From the NCBI GenBank assembly GCA_018830925.1, contig JAHJRK010000512.1, forward strand, positions 1 through 10,092: a DNA stretch of 10,092 nt. Reading direction: 5' to 3'. The notes under the pieces were generated by a model. It searched no databases, was not told the origin of the DNA, and saw nothing but the letters and a program-made list of their open reading frames with translations. Below, in pieces: positions 1 through 6,419 of the stretch (position 1 is its first letter; every line of letters starts with the position of its first letter). The position numbers and the translations under genes were made by a program. Source of the stretch: Pseudomonadota bacterium (GTDB lineage Bacteria; Desulfobacterota; Desulfobacteria; Desulfobacterales; RPRI01).

Positions 1-134
1 AATTCAACAGGAAGATGGCCGACACCGTTTCCCTCTTTGAGCCTGTCATGATTCTCATTATGGGTTTCGTGGTCTGTTTTATCGTCCTTGCGGTATTATT
101 ACCCATCTTTCAGTTGAACCAGTTGGTCAAATAA
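1..134 (+). CDS. gspF: GspF, type II secretion inner-membrane platform protein (3' end only)
   Basis: Partial gene read from base 3, giving the last 43 residues before TAA at 132-134. GspF is the polytopic inner-membrane protein of the T2SS assembly platform; with the GspE ATPase and GspL/GspM it drives pseudopilus growth. The visible tail contains LFEPVMILIMGFVVCFIVLA followed by LLPIFQLNQLVK, which is the conserved last transmembrane helix and C-terminus of the GspF/PilC family. The assignment is supported by the gspG-gspN genes that follow. The stop codon lies inside an AAATAAT heptamer (129-135) that is repeated at 330-336 beyond an inserted fold-back element, yet the protein ends where the family normally ends, so the insertion did not disrupt it. 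The start is outside the window. Confidence 0.9.
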   Translation, partial: FNRKMADTVSLFEPVMILIMGFVVCFIVLAVLLPIFQLNQLVK

Positions 135-135
135 T

Positions 136-329
136 GGTAACTACTCAGGTAGGCACAAAGGCACAGAGCACCAAAGGCACAAAGTCGAGAGATATGAAGA
201 GAATGATTTGCTTAAGTTCCTATAAGATGTTTACAAAGCGGTATTTGGACAGGTTGTGTTCTGCATTCCGATCGTATTCCTACAACTTTGTGCCTATGTG
301 CCTTTGTCTCTTTGTGCCTGAATAGTTAC
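136..329. mobile_element. MITE-like fold-back element with 7-bp target duplication between gspF and gspG
   Basis: The two ends are inverted repeats: GTAACTACTCAGG at 137-149 and CCTGAATAGTTAC at 317-329 (12 of 13 bases complementary). Further in, GGCACAAAG occurs at 152-160 and 176-184, and its complement CTTTGTGCC at 286-294 and 310-318, with the same 24-base period in both arms. The element is flanked by identical heptamers AAATAAT at 129-135 and 330-336, which look like a target-site duplication. The interior (about 185-285) carries no recognisable gene; the 63-aa open frame starting at 134 mostly translates the repeats and is not credible. No transposase is present, so a non-autonomous element mobilised in trans is the best reading. 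Removing one heptamer plus the element would place gspG about 15 bases after gspF. GGCACAAAG-type repeats are, to my recollection, seen in multiple copies in some bacterial genomes; that is not tested here. Confidence 0.7.
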
Positions 330-350
330 AAATAATAAAGTGAACAGCAC

Positions 351-818
351 ATGAAGAAAAAACCCGTATTTAATAAGATCGCCGGACAGAACTTCGACAG
401 GGGCTTTACTCTCCTTGAGATCATGATCGTGGTTTTTATTCTGAGCCTTTTGGTCGCCATTGTCGCGCCGAGAATTATCGGCAGAACCGATGACGCGAGG
501 GTGACAGGGGCCAAGATTCAGATCAGAAACTTCGAGACCGCCCTGAAACTCTTCAAGATGGACAACGGCTTTTACCCGGACACCCAGCAGGGGCTTGAAG
601 CCCTTATTGAAAAACCGGCCACGGGCCGGATACCGCAGAAGTATAAAGAGGGTGGTTATTGGGAAGAGAAAAAGATATCCCCCGACCCATGGGGGAACCC
701 CTATATCTATGTATCGCCGGGGCTGAACGGAGATTTCGATATCATAAGCTACGGTAATGACGGAAAAGAAGGCGGAGAGGGCAAAGATGCGGATATCAAA
801 AATTGGGATCTGCAATAA
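351..818 (+). CDS. gspG: GspG, major pseudopilin of the type II secretion system
   Basis: 155 aa. GspG is the main subunit of the periplasmic pseudopilus that pushes substrates through the outer-membrane secretin. The N-terminus has a class III (prepilin) signal: a basic leader, then G18 and FTLLEIMIVVFILSLLVAIV, with Glu at mature position +5 and a hydrophobic helix used for both membrane insertion and filament packing. Cleavage and methylation by the GspO prepilin peptidase would be after G18. The C-terminal half has the family signatures GFYPDTQQGLEAL (about 74-86), DPWGNPYIY (about 112-120) and the acidic calcium-binding loop ending in GGEGKDADIKNW. Length and motifs are those of a complete GspG. 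The ribosome site is weak (AAAGTGA just upstream) and lies immediately beyond the right-hand heptamer of the inserted element, so the element separates this gene from its normal coupling to gspF. Confidence 0.97.
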   Translation: MKKKPVFNKIAGQNFDRGFTLLEIMIVVFILSLLVAIVAPRIIGRTDDARVTGAKIQIRNFETALKLFKMDNGFYPDTQQGLEALIEKPATGRIPQKYKEGGYWEEKKISPDPWGNPYIYVSPGLNGDFDIISYGNDGKEGGEGKDADIKNWDLQ

Positions 819-1287
819 TGGGTTTACCCTCTTAGAGCTGATTGCCGTGATCTTTATTGTTTCCCTTATGCTGACTTTTTCCTTTCCCTATTTCACAGTC
901 ATGGATGAGGGAAAACTGAAATCCGAAGCAAGAAAAGTCGCCTCCATACTGAGATACATAAACGACAGCGCCCTGGCGACAAAAGAAACCTATACGATAA
1001 AGGTCAATTTCGGACAGAAGACCTTGAGTTACAATGGGCCGGAAGGAGAAAAAACAGAAAATCTCACCAATCTCTCCGCGCTCCATCTGCAGTCCGGAGG
1101 CGCCGTCTCGGACGGGGAGGTCATTATTTTTTTCGGTCCCACCGGCGCCTCGGAGAGTTTTACCGTCTATCTGAAGAGCGGGAAGTCTGAAACGGCCTTA
1201 ACTTTTAATTCACTGAGCGGAAGGGTCAGGGTATTGAGCGATGAGCAGTTAAATGGCGGCGGAAGAGATGGAGAGAGGGTAACATGA
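787..1287 (+). CDS. gspH: GspH, minor pseudopilin
   Basis: 166 aa from the ATG at 787. I chose this start because GGAGAGG (774-780) lies 6 bases upstream and because it gives a short leader (MRISKIGICNNG) before the prepilin cleavage site G12/F13; an in-frame ATG at 757 would add ten residues and has no better site. The mature N-terminus FTLLELIAVIFIVSLMLTF carries the conserved +5 Glu and hydrophobic helix. The remainder is the variable GspH globular domain, rich in predicted beta strands. GspH is a minor pseudopilin thought to bridge the GspI-J-K tip complex to the GspG shaft. The gene overlaps the end of gspG by 32 bases and ends in ATGA shared with gspI, indicating translational coupling. 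Confidence 0.92.
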   Translation: MRISKIGICNNGFTLLELIAVIFIVSLMLTFSFPYFTVMDEGKLKSEARKVASILRYINDSALATKETYTIKVNFGQKTLSYNGPEGEKTENLTNLSALHLQSGGAVSDGEVIIFFGPTGASESFTVYLKSGKSETALTFNSLSGRVRVLSDEQLNGGGRDGERVT

Positions 1288-1622
1288 ATAGAAACGGTTT
1301 TACCCTTTTTGAGGTGATGATCAGTCTTGCTATTGTCGGGGGACTCCTGATGACCCTCATTTACACCCTGAATTATCACTTGGGGATAGCCGAACGGCAG
1401 GTAACCGTCACAACGCTCACGAACCTCGCCAAAGAAAAGATTTATGAAATGGAAAGAAACCCGAAGGTCAGCCGGGGTAATTTTCCCGAACCGAATGTTG
1501 ACGTTTCTTATGAAACATTTATCGAGGATTCCGCTTTTCCGGGGATGAAGGAGATACGGGTCGTTGTCACTAAAGAGAAGGAAATCATGGGCCTGTCCGA
1601 ACTCATGCGCAAGAGTCAATAA
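1284..1622 (+). CDS. gspI: GspI, minor pseudopilin of the tip complex
   Basis: 112 aa. The start ATG at 1284 overlaps the gspH stop (ATGA), and GAGAGAGG lies just upstream. The very short leader MNRNG is followed by FTLFEVMISLAIVGGLLMTLIY, a prepilin N-terminus with +5 Glu; GspI characteristically has a short leader and a family-typical small size of about 110-125 aa. In the T2SS the GspI-J-K heterotrimer caps the pseudopilus and GspI is thought to nucleate its assembly. The segment NLAKEKIYEMERN (about 47-59) matches the region after the first helix in this family. Position between gspH and gspJ agrees with the identification. Confidence 0.92.
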   Translation: MNRNGFTLFEVMISLAIVGGLLMTLIYTLNYHLGIAERQVTVTTLTNLAKEKIYEMERNPKVSRGNFPEPNVDVSYETFIEDSAFPGMKEIRVVVTKEKEIMGLSELMRKSQ

Positions 1623-2286
1623 AATCCGCCTGTGCGCCGGGACGGGAGGGTCAAAGAAAGAGGCTTTTCTGTGTTCAGGGACAGGATTTACCCTCTTAGA
1701 GGTTCTGATTGCGGTCGGAATTTTTTCCCTTGTGCTGGTGGCGCTTTACAGTACATTCTTTCTCTCCCTCAGGGCGATGAATATGGCAGACGAATCGCTC
1801 CTGAAGCTTCAGGAGGCCCGTTTTTTCCTGGACACACTGAAAAGGGAGATTGAATCCGCAGTCTATTCAGATGAGAAGCTCTATACGGTCTTTAAAATTG
1901 ATGACCGGGATTATTATGGAAGGCAGACCTCCCGGATAATTATGACGTCGTTATCCCCTTTGATTAAAGGGCTGTCGAAGATCAGGTATGCCGTGGAAGA
2001 AAGGGACGGGAAATTAATCATCAGAAAAAGTATGATCACGGCCTTCACGCAGGTCTCCGAAGACAAAGGAATGGACCTTCTGGAAGACGTCGCGTCTTTT
2101 ACCCTGGAGGTTAAACTCAATGACAGGTGGGTAAAGACATGGGACAGCCGTTTAGCAAAGAGCACCCCCGAAGAGGTGAGGATCACTCTTGCGATGTTCA
2201 TAAGGGACAAGGAGAAAGGTGGTTATTCCGGGATGCCCTTTTCCGTTTCCGAAATCGCAATACCACGGATCGGGAGAAAGATATGA
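1564..2286 (+). CDS. gspJ: GspJ, minor pseudopilin of the tip complex (start uncertain, non-ATG)
   Basis: The reading frame ends in TGA at 2284-2286 and encodes a clear prepilin: G41/FTLLEVLIAVGIFSLVLVALYS with +5 Glu, followed by RAMNMADESLLKLQEARFFLDTLKREIESA, typical of GspJ, and a beta-rich domain ending SVSEIAIPR. No in-frame ATG precedes the pilin helix. Candidates are TTG at 1564 (240 aa, 41-residue leader containing KRRK, 59-base overlap with gspI), CTG at 1630, or CTG at 1669 (leader MCSGTG, with AAGAGG 5 bases upstream). I give the longest form; the CTG at 1669 has the best ribosome site but an unusually uncharged leader. The function is tip-complex assembly with GspI and GspK. The stop overlaps the gspK start (ATGA). 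Confidence 0.85.
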   Translation: MSLKRRKSWACPNSCARVNKIRLCAGTGGSKKEAFLCSGTGFTLLEVLIAVGIFSLVLVALYSTFFLSLRAMNMADESLLKLQEARFFLDTLKREIESAVYSDEKLYTVFKIDDRDYYGRQTSRIIMTSLSPLIKGLSKIRYAVEERDGKLIIRKSMITAFTQVSEDKGMDLLEDVASFTLEVKLNDRWVKTWDSRLAKSTPEEVRITLAMFIRDKEKGGYSGMPFSVSEIAIPRIGRKI

Positions 2287-3185
2287 TGGGTTCGGAAAAG
2301 GGAATGGCGTTGGTTCTTACCCTGATGATACTGGCGATGATAACGGCCGTGGTGGTCGAGTTCGTTTATAGTGTCTATACTACAAACGCCGGTCTCTATA
2401 ACTGGAGAGAGGCCCAGAAGCTTTCTTTAGTCGCTAAATCGGGAATCTCCCTGGCGACAAAGATAATATCGGAAAATCAAAACCGCCATTCTTACACCTA
2501 TCCGGGCAGTGTTGAAATGCCGGTGGAAAACATCCTCAAGGGGTTCTCCGGAAAGGTTGTTATCAGAGTGGTGGACGAAAATGCAAAATTAAACCTAAAC
2601 TCTCTCATCTGGCCCAACGGGACGACGAACGAAACAGCCTTCGATTCCTTTATAAGGCTGTTGAAAAATCTGAACCTCGATGAAAACATTGCTTACAGGG
2701 TCGCCGACCGGATAGACCGGGATCTCGAACCGCGAAGGAGAGATTCAGAGGAGGGGGCGAAGAACGACTATCTGGATAGCACGGACGAACTTCTGCTCGT
2801 CAAGGGGATCGATTCCCAGGCCTACGATAAGCTATCACCTTTGGTGACGGTCTACGGAATCGAACAGGTATACAGTAATCTCATCAACATCAACACCGCC
2901 TCCCGGGCCGTCATCATGTCTCTCGATGATAACATAACTGAGGCCCTGGCTGAGAGGGTGATAAAATACAGAGACCTTGAGCCGTTTAACAGGGTCAGTG
3001 ACATTGTTAAGGTTACCGGTTTTGAAGGACCTCTGGGGCAATCCCTGATGAACAAGATTACTGTGAAGGCTTCAACCTTTCGCATCACCTCTGTGGCTGA
3101 AGAGGACCGGATCAAAAGGATCATTGAGTGTGTTATAGTTGTAAAAGATGGCGGCTTACTTATCGAATACTGGCAGGAGACTTAG
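2283..3185 (+). CDS. gspK: GspK, tip-capping minor pseudopilin
   Basis: 300 aa from ATG 2283, which overlaps the gspJ stop and follows GGGAGAAAG; the longer open frame upstream merely runs antiparallel in sense to gspJ coding sequence and is not used. The leader MMGSEKG is followed by MALVLTLMILAMITAVVVEF. Position +5 is Leu rather than Glu, which is the known GspK exception among pseudopilins and fits its role as the terminal cap of the filament. Family signatures follow: DENAKLNLN (98-106), a helix-rich insert with LDSTDELLLVKGI (164-176), and LININTASRAVI (200-211) beginning the SAM-like/helix-hairpin-helix domain. The length is near the family norm. It should sit at the pseudopilus tip with GspI and GspJ in the periplasm. 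Confidence 0.94.
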   Translation: MMGSEKGMALVLTLMILAMITAVVVEFVYSVYTTNAGLYNWREAQKLSLVAKSGISLATKIISENQNRHSYTYPGSVEMPVENILKGFSGKVVIRVVDENAKLNLNSLIWPNGTTNETAFDSFIRLLKNLNLDENIAYRVADRIDRDLEPRRRDSEEGAKNDYLDSTDELLLVKGIDSQAYDKLSPLVTVYGIEQVYSNLININTASRAVIMSLDDNITEALAERVIKYRDLEPFNRVSDIVKVTGFEGPLGQSLMNKITVKASTFRITSVAEEDRIKRIIECVIVVKDGGLLIEYWQET

Positions 3186-3191
3186 GAAACA

Positions 3192-4298
3192 ATGAAAAAA
3201 ATCGGATTCATTGATATCAACCCCCGGAGTGCCGGCAGCCTGCCGGGATTCCTGTCCCAGGGAGAAGAGGGACAGGAGGCCGGGGATGTTTTAATTTACC
3301 TGTTTACAAGCGATGGAGAAAAATACCGGTTTGAAAAAACTCTGGAATACGCATCTAATCCCGAAATGGCCGATATCGGGGAATTCTATTTGAGTATCCC
3401 TACAGAGGTATTGAACTTCAGAATACTGAATCTCCCCTTTACCGACAGGGAAAAATTGCAGAAAGTCATCCCTTTCGAGCTTGACAACATGATCACCGGC
3501 GGTTCGGCGAGTGTGGTCTTTGATGCCATAGTCCTTGAACGGAATAAGGAGAGCGCCGAAATCCTCGTCGCATACGTCGAAAGAAAGACTCTCGACAATT
3601 TGCTGACGAAACTTGCCCGCCGCGACATGGACCCGAGGATAGTCACATCCCTGGACCTTCGGACCATTGTCGGAGCGGGAAAGGAAGACATCATCGGGCG
3701 GCTCCTGAACCCGGAAAAATTGGAGGCAGCGGATCGGATTGACGCTGCAAAGGATGAGCTTTCCGCTCATACCCTCAACCTTAGGACCGGTCCCTTTGTC
3801 TATACAAGGGATACGGAAAAAATGTGGAGACGTTTGAAAATAACCGCCATCATCGGGATATTGCTGGCCCTGGTGATCCATGCAGACCTCCTCTTCAGGA
3901 CGATCACGACAGGGCGGGAGGTGTCGGTCATCAAGCGCGAGATGAGAGGCGACTACACAGGCCTTTTTCCCGGTGAAAAAAAGATAGCCGATGAGCTGTA
4001 TCAACTGAAGTCTCATATCAAAGAGATTAAAAAAAATGGCGATCTGTTGCTGGGTGTAAAGCCTCTTCAATTTCTCATGGATCTATCAGAGAAAAAGTCC
4101 GATGACGTGACGTTCAATGAGATTGACCTTGAAAAAGGCCTCATCAAATTGAAGGCTGAAGCGGTCTCGATGAACGCTGTCGATCAGGCTAAGGTAAGAC
4201 TATCCGAATACCTGTCGGATGTGTCCGTTTCAGAGGCGAAACCGGCAGCAAACGGAAAAATTTATTTTACTGTGGTAGCCAAGGGAAGATACCGATGA
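3192..4298 (+). CDS. gspL: GspL, inner-membrane assembly protein linking the ATPase to the platform
   Basis: 368 aa. The gene starts 6 bases after gspK with AGGAAA upstream. GspL has a cytoplasmic actin-like domain that recruits the GspE ATPase, one membrane helix and a periplasmic ferredoxin-like domain that pairs with GspM. Here residues 1-214 form the cytoplasmic part; the sequence LNLPFTDREKLQKVIPFELD (79-98) is the GspL/PilM-type signature. A single transmembrane helix lies at about 216-235 after the basic MWRRLK. The periplasmic part begins with a charged helical stretch and ends with a small alpha/beta domain. The cytoplasmic domain is perhaps slightly shorter than in enterobacterial GspL, so some subdomain may be reduced; this is an impression, not an alignment. 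The last four bases overlap gspM (ATGA). Confidence 0.88.
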   Translation: MKKIGFIDINPRSAGSLPGFLSQGEEGQEAGDVLIYLFTSDGEKYRFEKTLEYASNPEMADIGEFYLSIPTEVLNFRILNLPFTDREKLQKVIPFELDNMITGGSASVVFDAIVLERNKESAEILVAYVERKTLDNLLTKLARRDMDPRIVTSLDLRTIVGAGKEDIIGRLLNPEKLEAADRIDAAKDELSAHTLNLRTGPFVYTRDTEKMWRRLKITAIIGILLALVIHADLLFRTITTGREVSVIKREMRGDYTGLFPGEKKIADELYQLKSHIKEIKKNGDLLLGVKPLQFLMDLSEKKSDDVTFNEIDLEKGLIKLKAEAVSMNAVDQAKVRLSEYLSDVSVSEAKPAANGKIYFTVVAKGRYR

Positions 4299-4852
4299 AA
4301 ATAAAGAAGGCCTTTTCGAAAATAAAGAATTCCTTAAGCGGCAGGATGTCCCGCAATCAGGTACTCCTCCTGTCAGCCCTTTTAGGCCTCTATGTCCTCA
4401 TTATCCCGGCCCTTATCTGGGAGAGGGCATCGAGCAGCGAACTCTTTCAGCTCAAGGCCAAGTTCGCTGAGTTTTCCATTCTCAGTGCCGAGTACAGATC
4501 ACTGAAAGAGCAGGTCGGCAGTATCGAACAAAAGAGTTTTCTGACAAAGACAAGCGGCATCGCCCAGGCTCTGGACGATGCGTTCCTGTCGCTGGGCGTC
4601 AAAGGAAAGATGAAATCCATCAAGGGGATCGGGGGCAGGGAGATCAAGGATCAGCTTAATGAGGAGGCCGCTGAAGTTCAGATGGAGAAGGTCGACCTGA
4701 ATGAACTGGTCAATATATTCTATAAACTGGAGAACGCCCCCCTGCTTTTATCCATTCAAAAAGTAGCCCTCAGAAAATCATTTGAAAAACCGGATCTCCT
4801 GGACGTAACCATCACTGTCTCACTGTTCACCAGTCCCGCCGCCGGTCTCTGA
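4295..4852 (+). CDS. gspM: GspM, inner-membrane partner of GspL
   Basis: 185 aa. A basic cytoplasmic N-terminus (KIKKAFSKIKNSL) is followed by one transmembrane helix at about 22-41, a helical, probably coiled-coil stretch (about 45-85) and a small periplasmic alpha/beta domain. This is the bitopic GspM architecture, in which the periplasmic ferredoxin-like domain dimerises with GspL and stabilises the platform. Sequence conservation in this family is low, so the call depends partly on position directly after gspL, the four-base ATGA overlap with it, and the immediate overlap with gspN. A PilO-like relationship is equally compatible, since GspM and PilO share fold and topology. Confidence 0.85.
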   Translation: MKIKKAFSKIKNSLSGRMSRNQVLLLSALLGLYVLIIPALIWERASSSELFQLKAKFAEFSILSAEYRSLKEQVGSIEQKSFLTKTSGIAQALDDAFLSLGVKGKMKSIKGIGGREIKDQLNEEAAEVQMEKVDLNELVNIFYKLENAPLLLSIQKVALRKSFEKPDLLDVTITVSLFTSPAAGL

Positions 4853-5661
4853 TGAAAAAAGCCGTCATTGCCATTATAGCGATCCTCCTTGTATTTATAG
4901 GTCTGTGGTTGGTGGTTGTTCCAGAGGCATTGATTATTAGTCACATGGAAGCTGCCCTGGGGAGACAGGGAATTAAGCTCCGTATCATGGGTTTCAGCAA
5001 GGGGCTGCTCTACAATTTCAGCGTCGGGCAGATTCACGTTTCAACCGAAAAAGACTTCCCCATCGTTATCGTCAGCGATCTCCATGCTGGGATCGATTTC
5101 CTTTCACTACTTAAATTTAAGCCCCAATTGGACTTTAGCGGCGGCGTAAGTGGCGGCAGGGTTTACGGGGTCATTGACCTCAGAGGCCAAGGCACGGGAG
5201 GCGGCAGGACCATAAACGTTAATGGAGACGGCATTAACATCAACGGCATACCGGCCCTTGAGCGGTTCGGGGTCCGGGGGAACGGGAACCTCGGCTTTGA
5301 TCTTCACCTGATGGATGATACCGGGGAAGCAAGATTTTCCATCCGGGAGGCGAGGTTTGAGGGTGCCTTTTCCGGCGTTGATTTTCTGCCCCTGGACTTA
5401 TTCCAGAGCGTCAGGGGGGCTCTAACGATAAAAAAAACGATCACTGTAAAATCCCTGACTCTCGAAGGGAGAGGGGTATACTCTAGAATAAACGGAAATA
5501 TAAATGGGAACAGCGTGGATATGAATATTGAACTGATGGTGGATTCGTCTTTCGAATTGGAGCCGGTTCTTGCAGAAGTCCTGGGGTCGTACAGAGTGTC
5601 ACCGGGCTACTATGTCATCCCCTTTTCCCATGCCGCCTTACCGTCAAGCGGACAACCATAG
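4852..5661 (+). CDS. gspN: GspN, type II secretion system protein
   Basis: 269 aa. The start overlaps the gspM stop by one base (TGATG). One N-terminal membrane anchor lies at about 4-23, followed by a periplasmic domain rich in alternating hydrophobic residues and glycine (GTGGGRTINVNGDGINING, about 115-133), suggesting extended beta structure like that of AsmA-type repeats. The residues LRIMGFSKGLLYNFSVGQI (43-61), placed after the membrane helix, resemble the start of the GspN family that closes many deltaproteobacterial gsp operons. GspN is dispensable in several systems and its exact role is unclear; proximity to the GspL/GspM platform is inferred. It is the last gene of the operon here, followed within about 130 bases by a terminator-like repeat. 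Confidence 0.8.
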   Translation: MKKAVIAIIAILLVFIGLWLVVVPEALIISHMEAALGRQGIKLRIMGFSKGLLYNFSVGQIHVSTEKDFPIVIVSDLHAGIDFLSLLKFKPQLDFSGGVSGGRVYGVIDLRGQGTGGGRTINVNGDGININGIPALERFGVRGNGNLGFDLHLMDDTGEARFSIREARFEGAFSGVDFLPLDLFQSVRGALTIKKTITVKSLTLEGRGVYSRINGNINGNSVDMNIELMVDSSFELEPVLAEVLGSYRVSPGYYVIPFSHAALPSSGQP

Positions 5662-5785
5662 ACGCGGCATTCCTTCAGAGATCAATCCTTGCGGAAGACG
5701 ACAGGCCGAACGTGTTTTGCCGGTTCATCTATAACTTTCAATCTGCCCCTATCTTTTGCCACCCATAAAACCAAAGAAAATCGGA

Positions 5786-5828
5786 AAAAAGGGTCATATA
5801 TGACCATCATTTAAATACGACCCTTTTT
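5786..5828 (+). terminator. Probable intrinsic terminator after gspN
   Basis: AAAAAGGGTC (5786-5795) and GACCCTTTTT (5819-5828) are perfectly complementary over 10 bp, with a 23-base loop and a run of five T on the 3' side. The symmetrical A and T tracts would allow termination in both directions, although the GC core is only about five pairs and the loop is long. An alternative hairpin formed by the 14-bp palindrome inside the left arm would compete with this fold. Its place after the last gsp gene favours a terminator role. Confidence 0.5.
5792..5805. promoter_or_regulatory. Perfect 14-bp palindrome, possible activator or operator site
   Basis: GGTCATATATGACC is its own reverse complement. 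Its centre lies about 150 bases upstream of the start point predicted from the sigma-54-type promoter at 5924-5939, which is within the range used by bacterial enhancer-binding proteins. It could equally be a repressor operator or only part of the terminator fold that shares its left half. No second copy was found near it. Confidence 0.35.
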
Positions 5829-5923
5829 ATATGGCAGGTAATGACAGTCCTGAAAACACTTTATAATTTTATTATTTATATAAATCAAAAGGATGGGTGA
5901 CATGACGCTGAGTGTTAGAAACA

Positions 5924-5939
5924 TGGCACAAAGAATGCA
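5924..5939 (+). promoter_or_regulatory. Sigma-54 (-24/-12) promoter for the BON lipoprotein gene
   Basis: TGGCACAAAGAATGCA matches the consensus TGGCACG-N4-TTGCW with the invariant GG (5925-5926) and GC (5937-5938) correctly spaced; it differs only at the G after TGGCAC (A here) and at the first T of TTGC (A here). Transcription would begin near 5951, about 75 bases before the start codon at 6025. Sigma-54 promoters require an enhancer-binding ATPase, and the palindrome at 5792-5805 is a candidate site for one. No similarly good match was seen upstream of the other genes of the module. Confidence 0.65.
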
Positions 5940-6024
5940 TTTATAAAGAGCAGTGAATAAATGAATCGACCGGAAAAAGTATTCCGGTAACTGAAAAAAA
6001 ATTATAACAAAGAAAAGAGAAATT

Positions 6025-6339
6025 ATGAAAAAAGCAAATTTTATCAGGAATTGTTTTATTGGACTTGTTTTGGTTGTGTTCATTGCCGGCTGTGCGGGGA
6101 CTGTAAATCGGGAAAGCACCGGGGAGTATATCGATGATTCAGTCCTTACCTCCAAGGTTAAGGCAGAAATATTTAATGATCCGATGCTAAAGGTGCTCCA
6201 GATCAATGTCGAATCTTTCAAGGGAGTCGTGCAGTTGAGCGGCTTCGTGAATTCTGCACAGGCCTCTGCCAGGGCTGTTGAAATAGCGAACTCAGTGAAG
6301 GGTGTTAAATCTGTTAAAAACAGCCTTATCGTGAAATGA
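6025..6339 (+). CDS. BON-domain lipoprotein (OsmY/YraP-like)
   Basis: 104 aa. The N-terminus is a lipoprotein signal: basic MKKANFIRN, hydrophobic FIGLVLVVF, then lipobox IAG/C23, so the mature protein should be lipid-anchored in the envelope. From about 37 to 104 there is a single BON domain: DDSVLTSKVKAEIFNDPML, INVESFKGVVQLSGFVNS, and VKGVKSVKNSLIVK, the characteristic alpha/beta pattern with the conserved glycine in the LSG turn. BON domains bind phospholipid surfaces, and OsmY or DolP (YraP) relatives protect or maintain the cell envelope under stress. OsmY normally carries two BON domains; this single-domain form is common in environmental Proteobacteria. GAAAAGAGAA lies just upstream of the ATG as ribosome site. 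It is the first gene after the sigma-54-type promoter. Confidence 0.88.
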   Translation: MKKANFIRNCFIGLVLVVFIAGCAGTVNRESTGEYIDDSVLTSKVKAEIFNDPMLKVLQINVESFKGVVQLSGFVNSAQASARAVEIANSVKGVKSVKNSLIVK

Positions 6340-6419
6340 ACCGGCTGAAGCAAATCTATTTTATGCGCATCATTAATTAAAGCAAAAATTAGCTCAAATC
6401 AAAATTAAACAGGAATACC

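Larger units (their letters stand above)
5662..6024. other. Intergenic regulatory region between the gsp operon and the stress-type module
   Basis: 363 bases without a supportable gene. The first 120 bases show no structure I can name. Then come a terminator-like inverted repeat (5786-5828) that embeds a perfect palindrome (5792-5805), a strongly AT-rich tract (about 5850-5890) and a sigma-54-type promoter (5924-5939), leaving an untranslated leader of roughly 75 bases before the BON lipoprotein gene. Short open frames here, such as 17 codons from the ATG at about 5893, run straight through the promoter and have no credible support. Confidence 0.75.

Noticed and set aside
134..325. 63-aa open frame on the + strand between gspF and gspG
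   Set aside because: It starts on the gspF stop overlap and largely translates the inverted arms of the inserted element; no ribosome site and no protein-like pattern.
294..815. 173-aa open frame on the - strand
   Set aside because: Lies antisense to gspG, whose prepilin and calcium-loop motifs are unmistakable.
3291..4070. 259-aa open frame on the - strand
   Set aside because: Antisense shadow of gspL with a composition rich in Cys, His and Gln; no ribosome site or recognisable domain.
5893..5946. 17-codon frame starting ATGGGTGACATG
   Set aside because: It would have the sigma-54-type promoter inside it and has no proper ribosome site.
5811..6353. 180-aa open frame on the - strand
   Set aside because: Runs antisense through the BON lipoprotein gene, the sigma-54-type promoter and the terminator; the hydrophobic stretches arise from AT-rich non-coding DNA.
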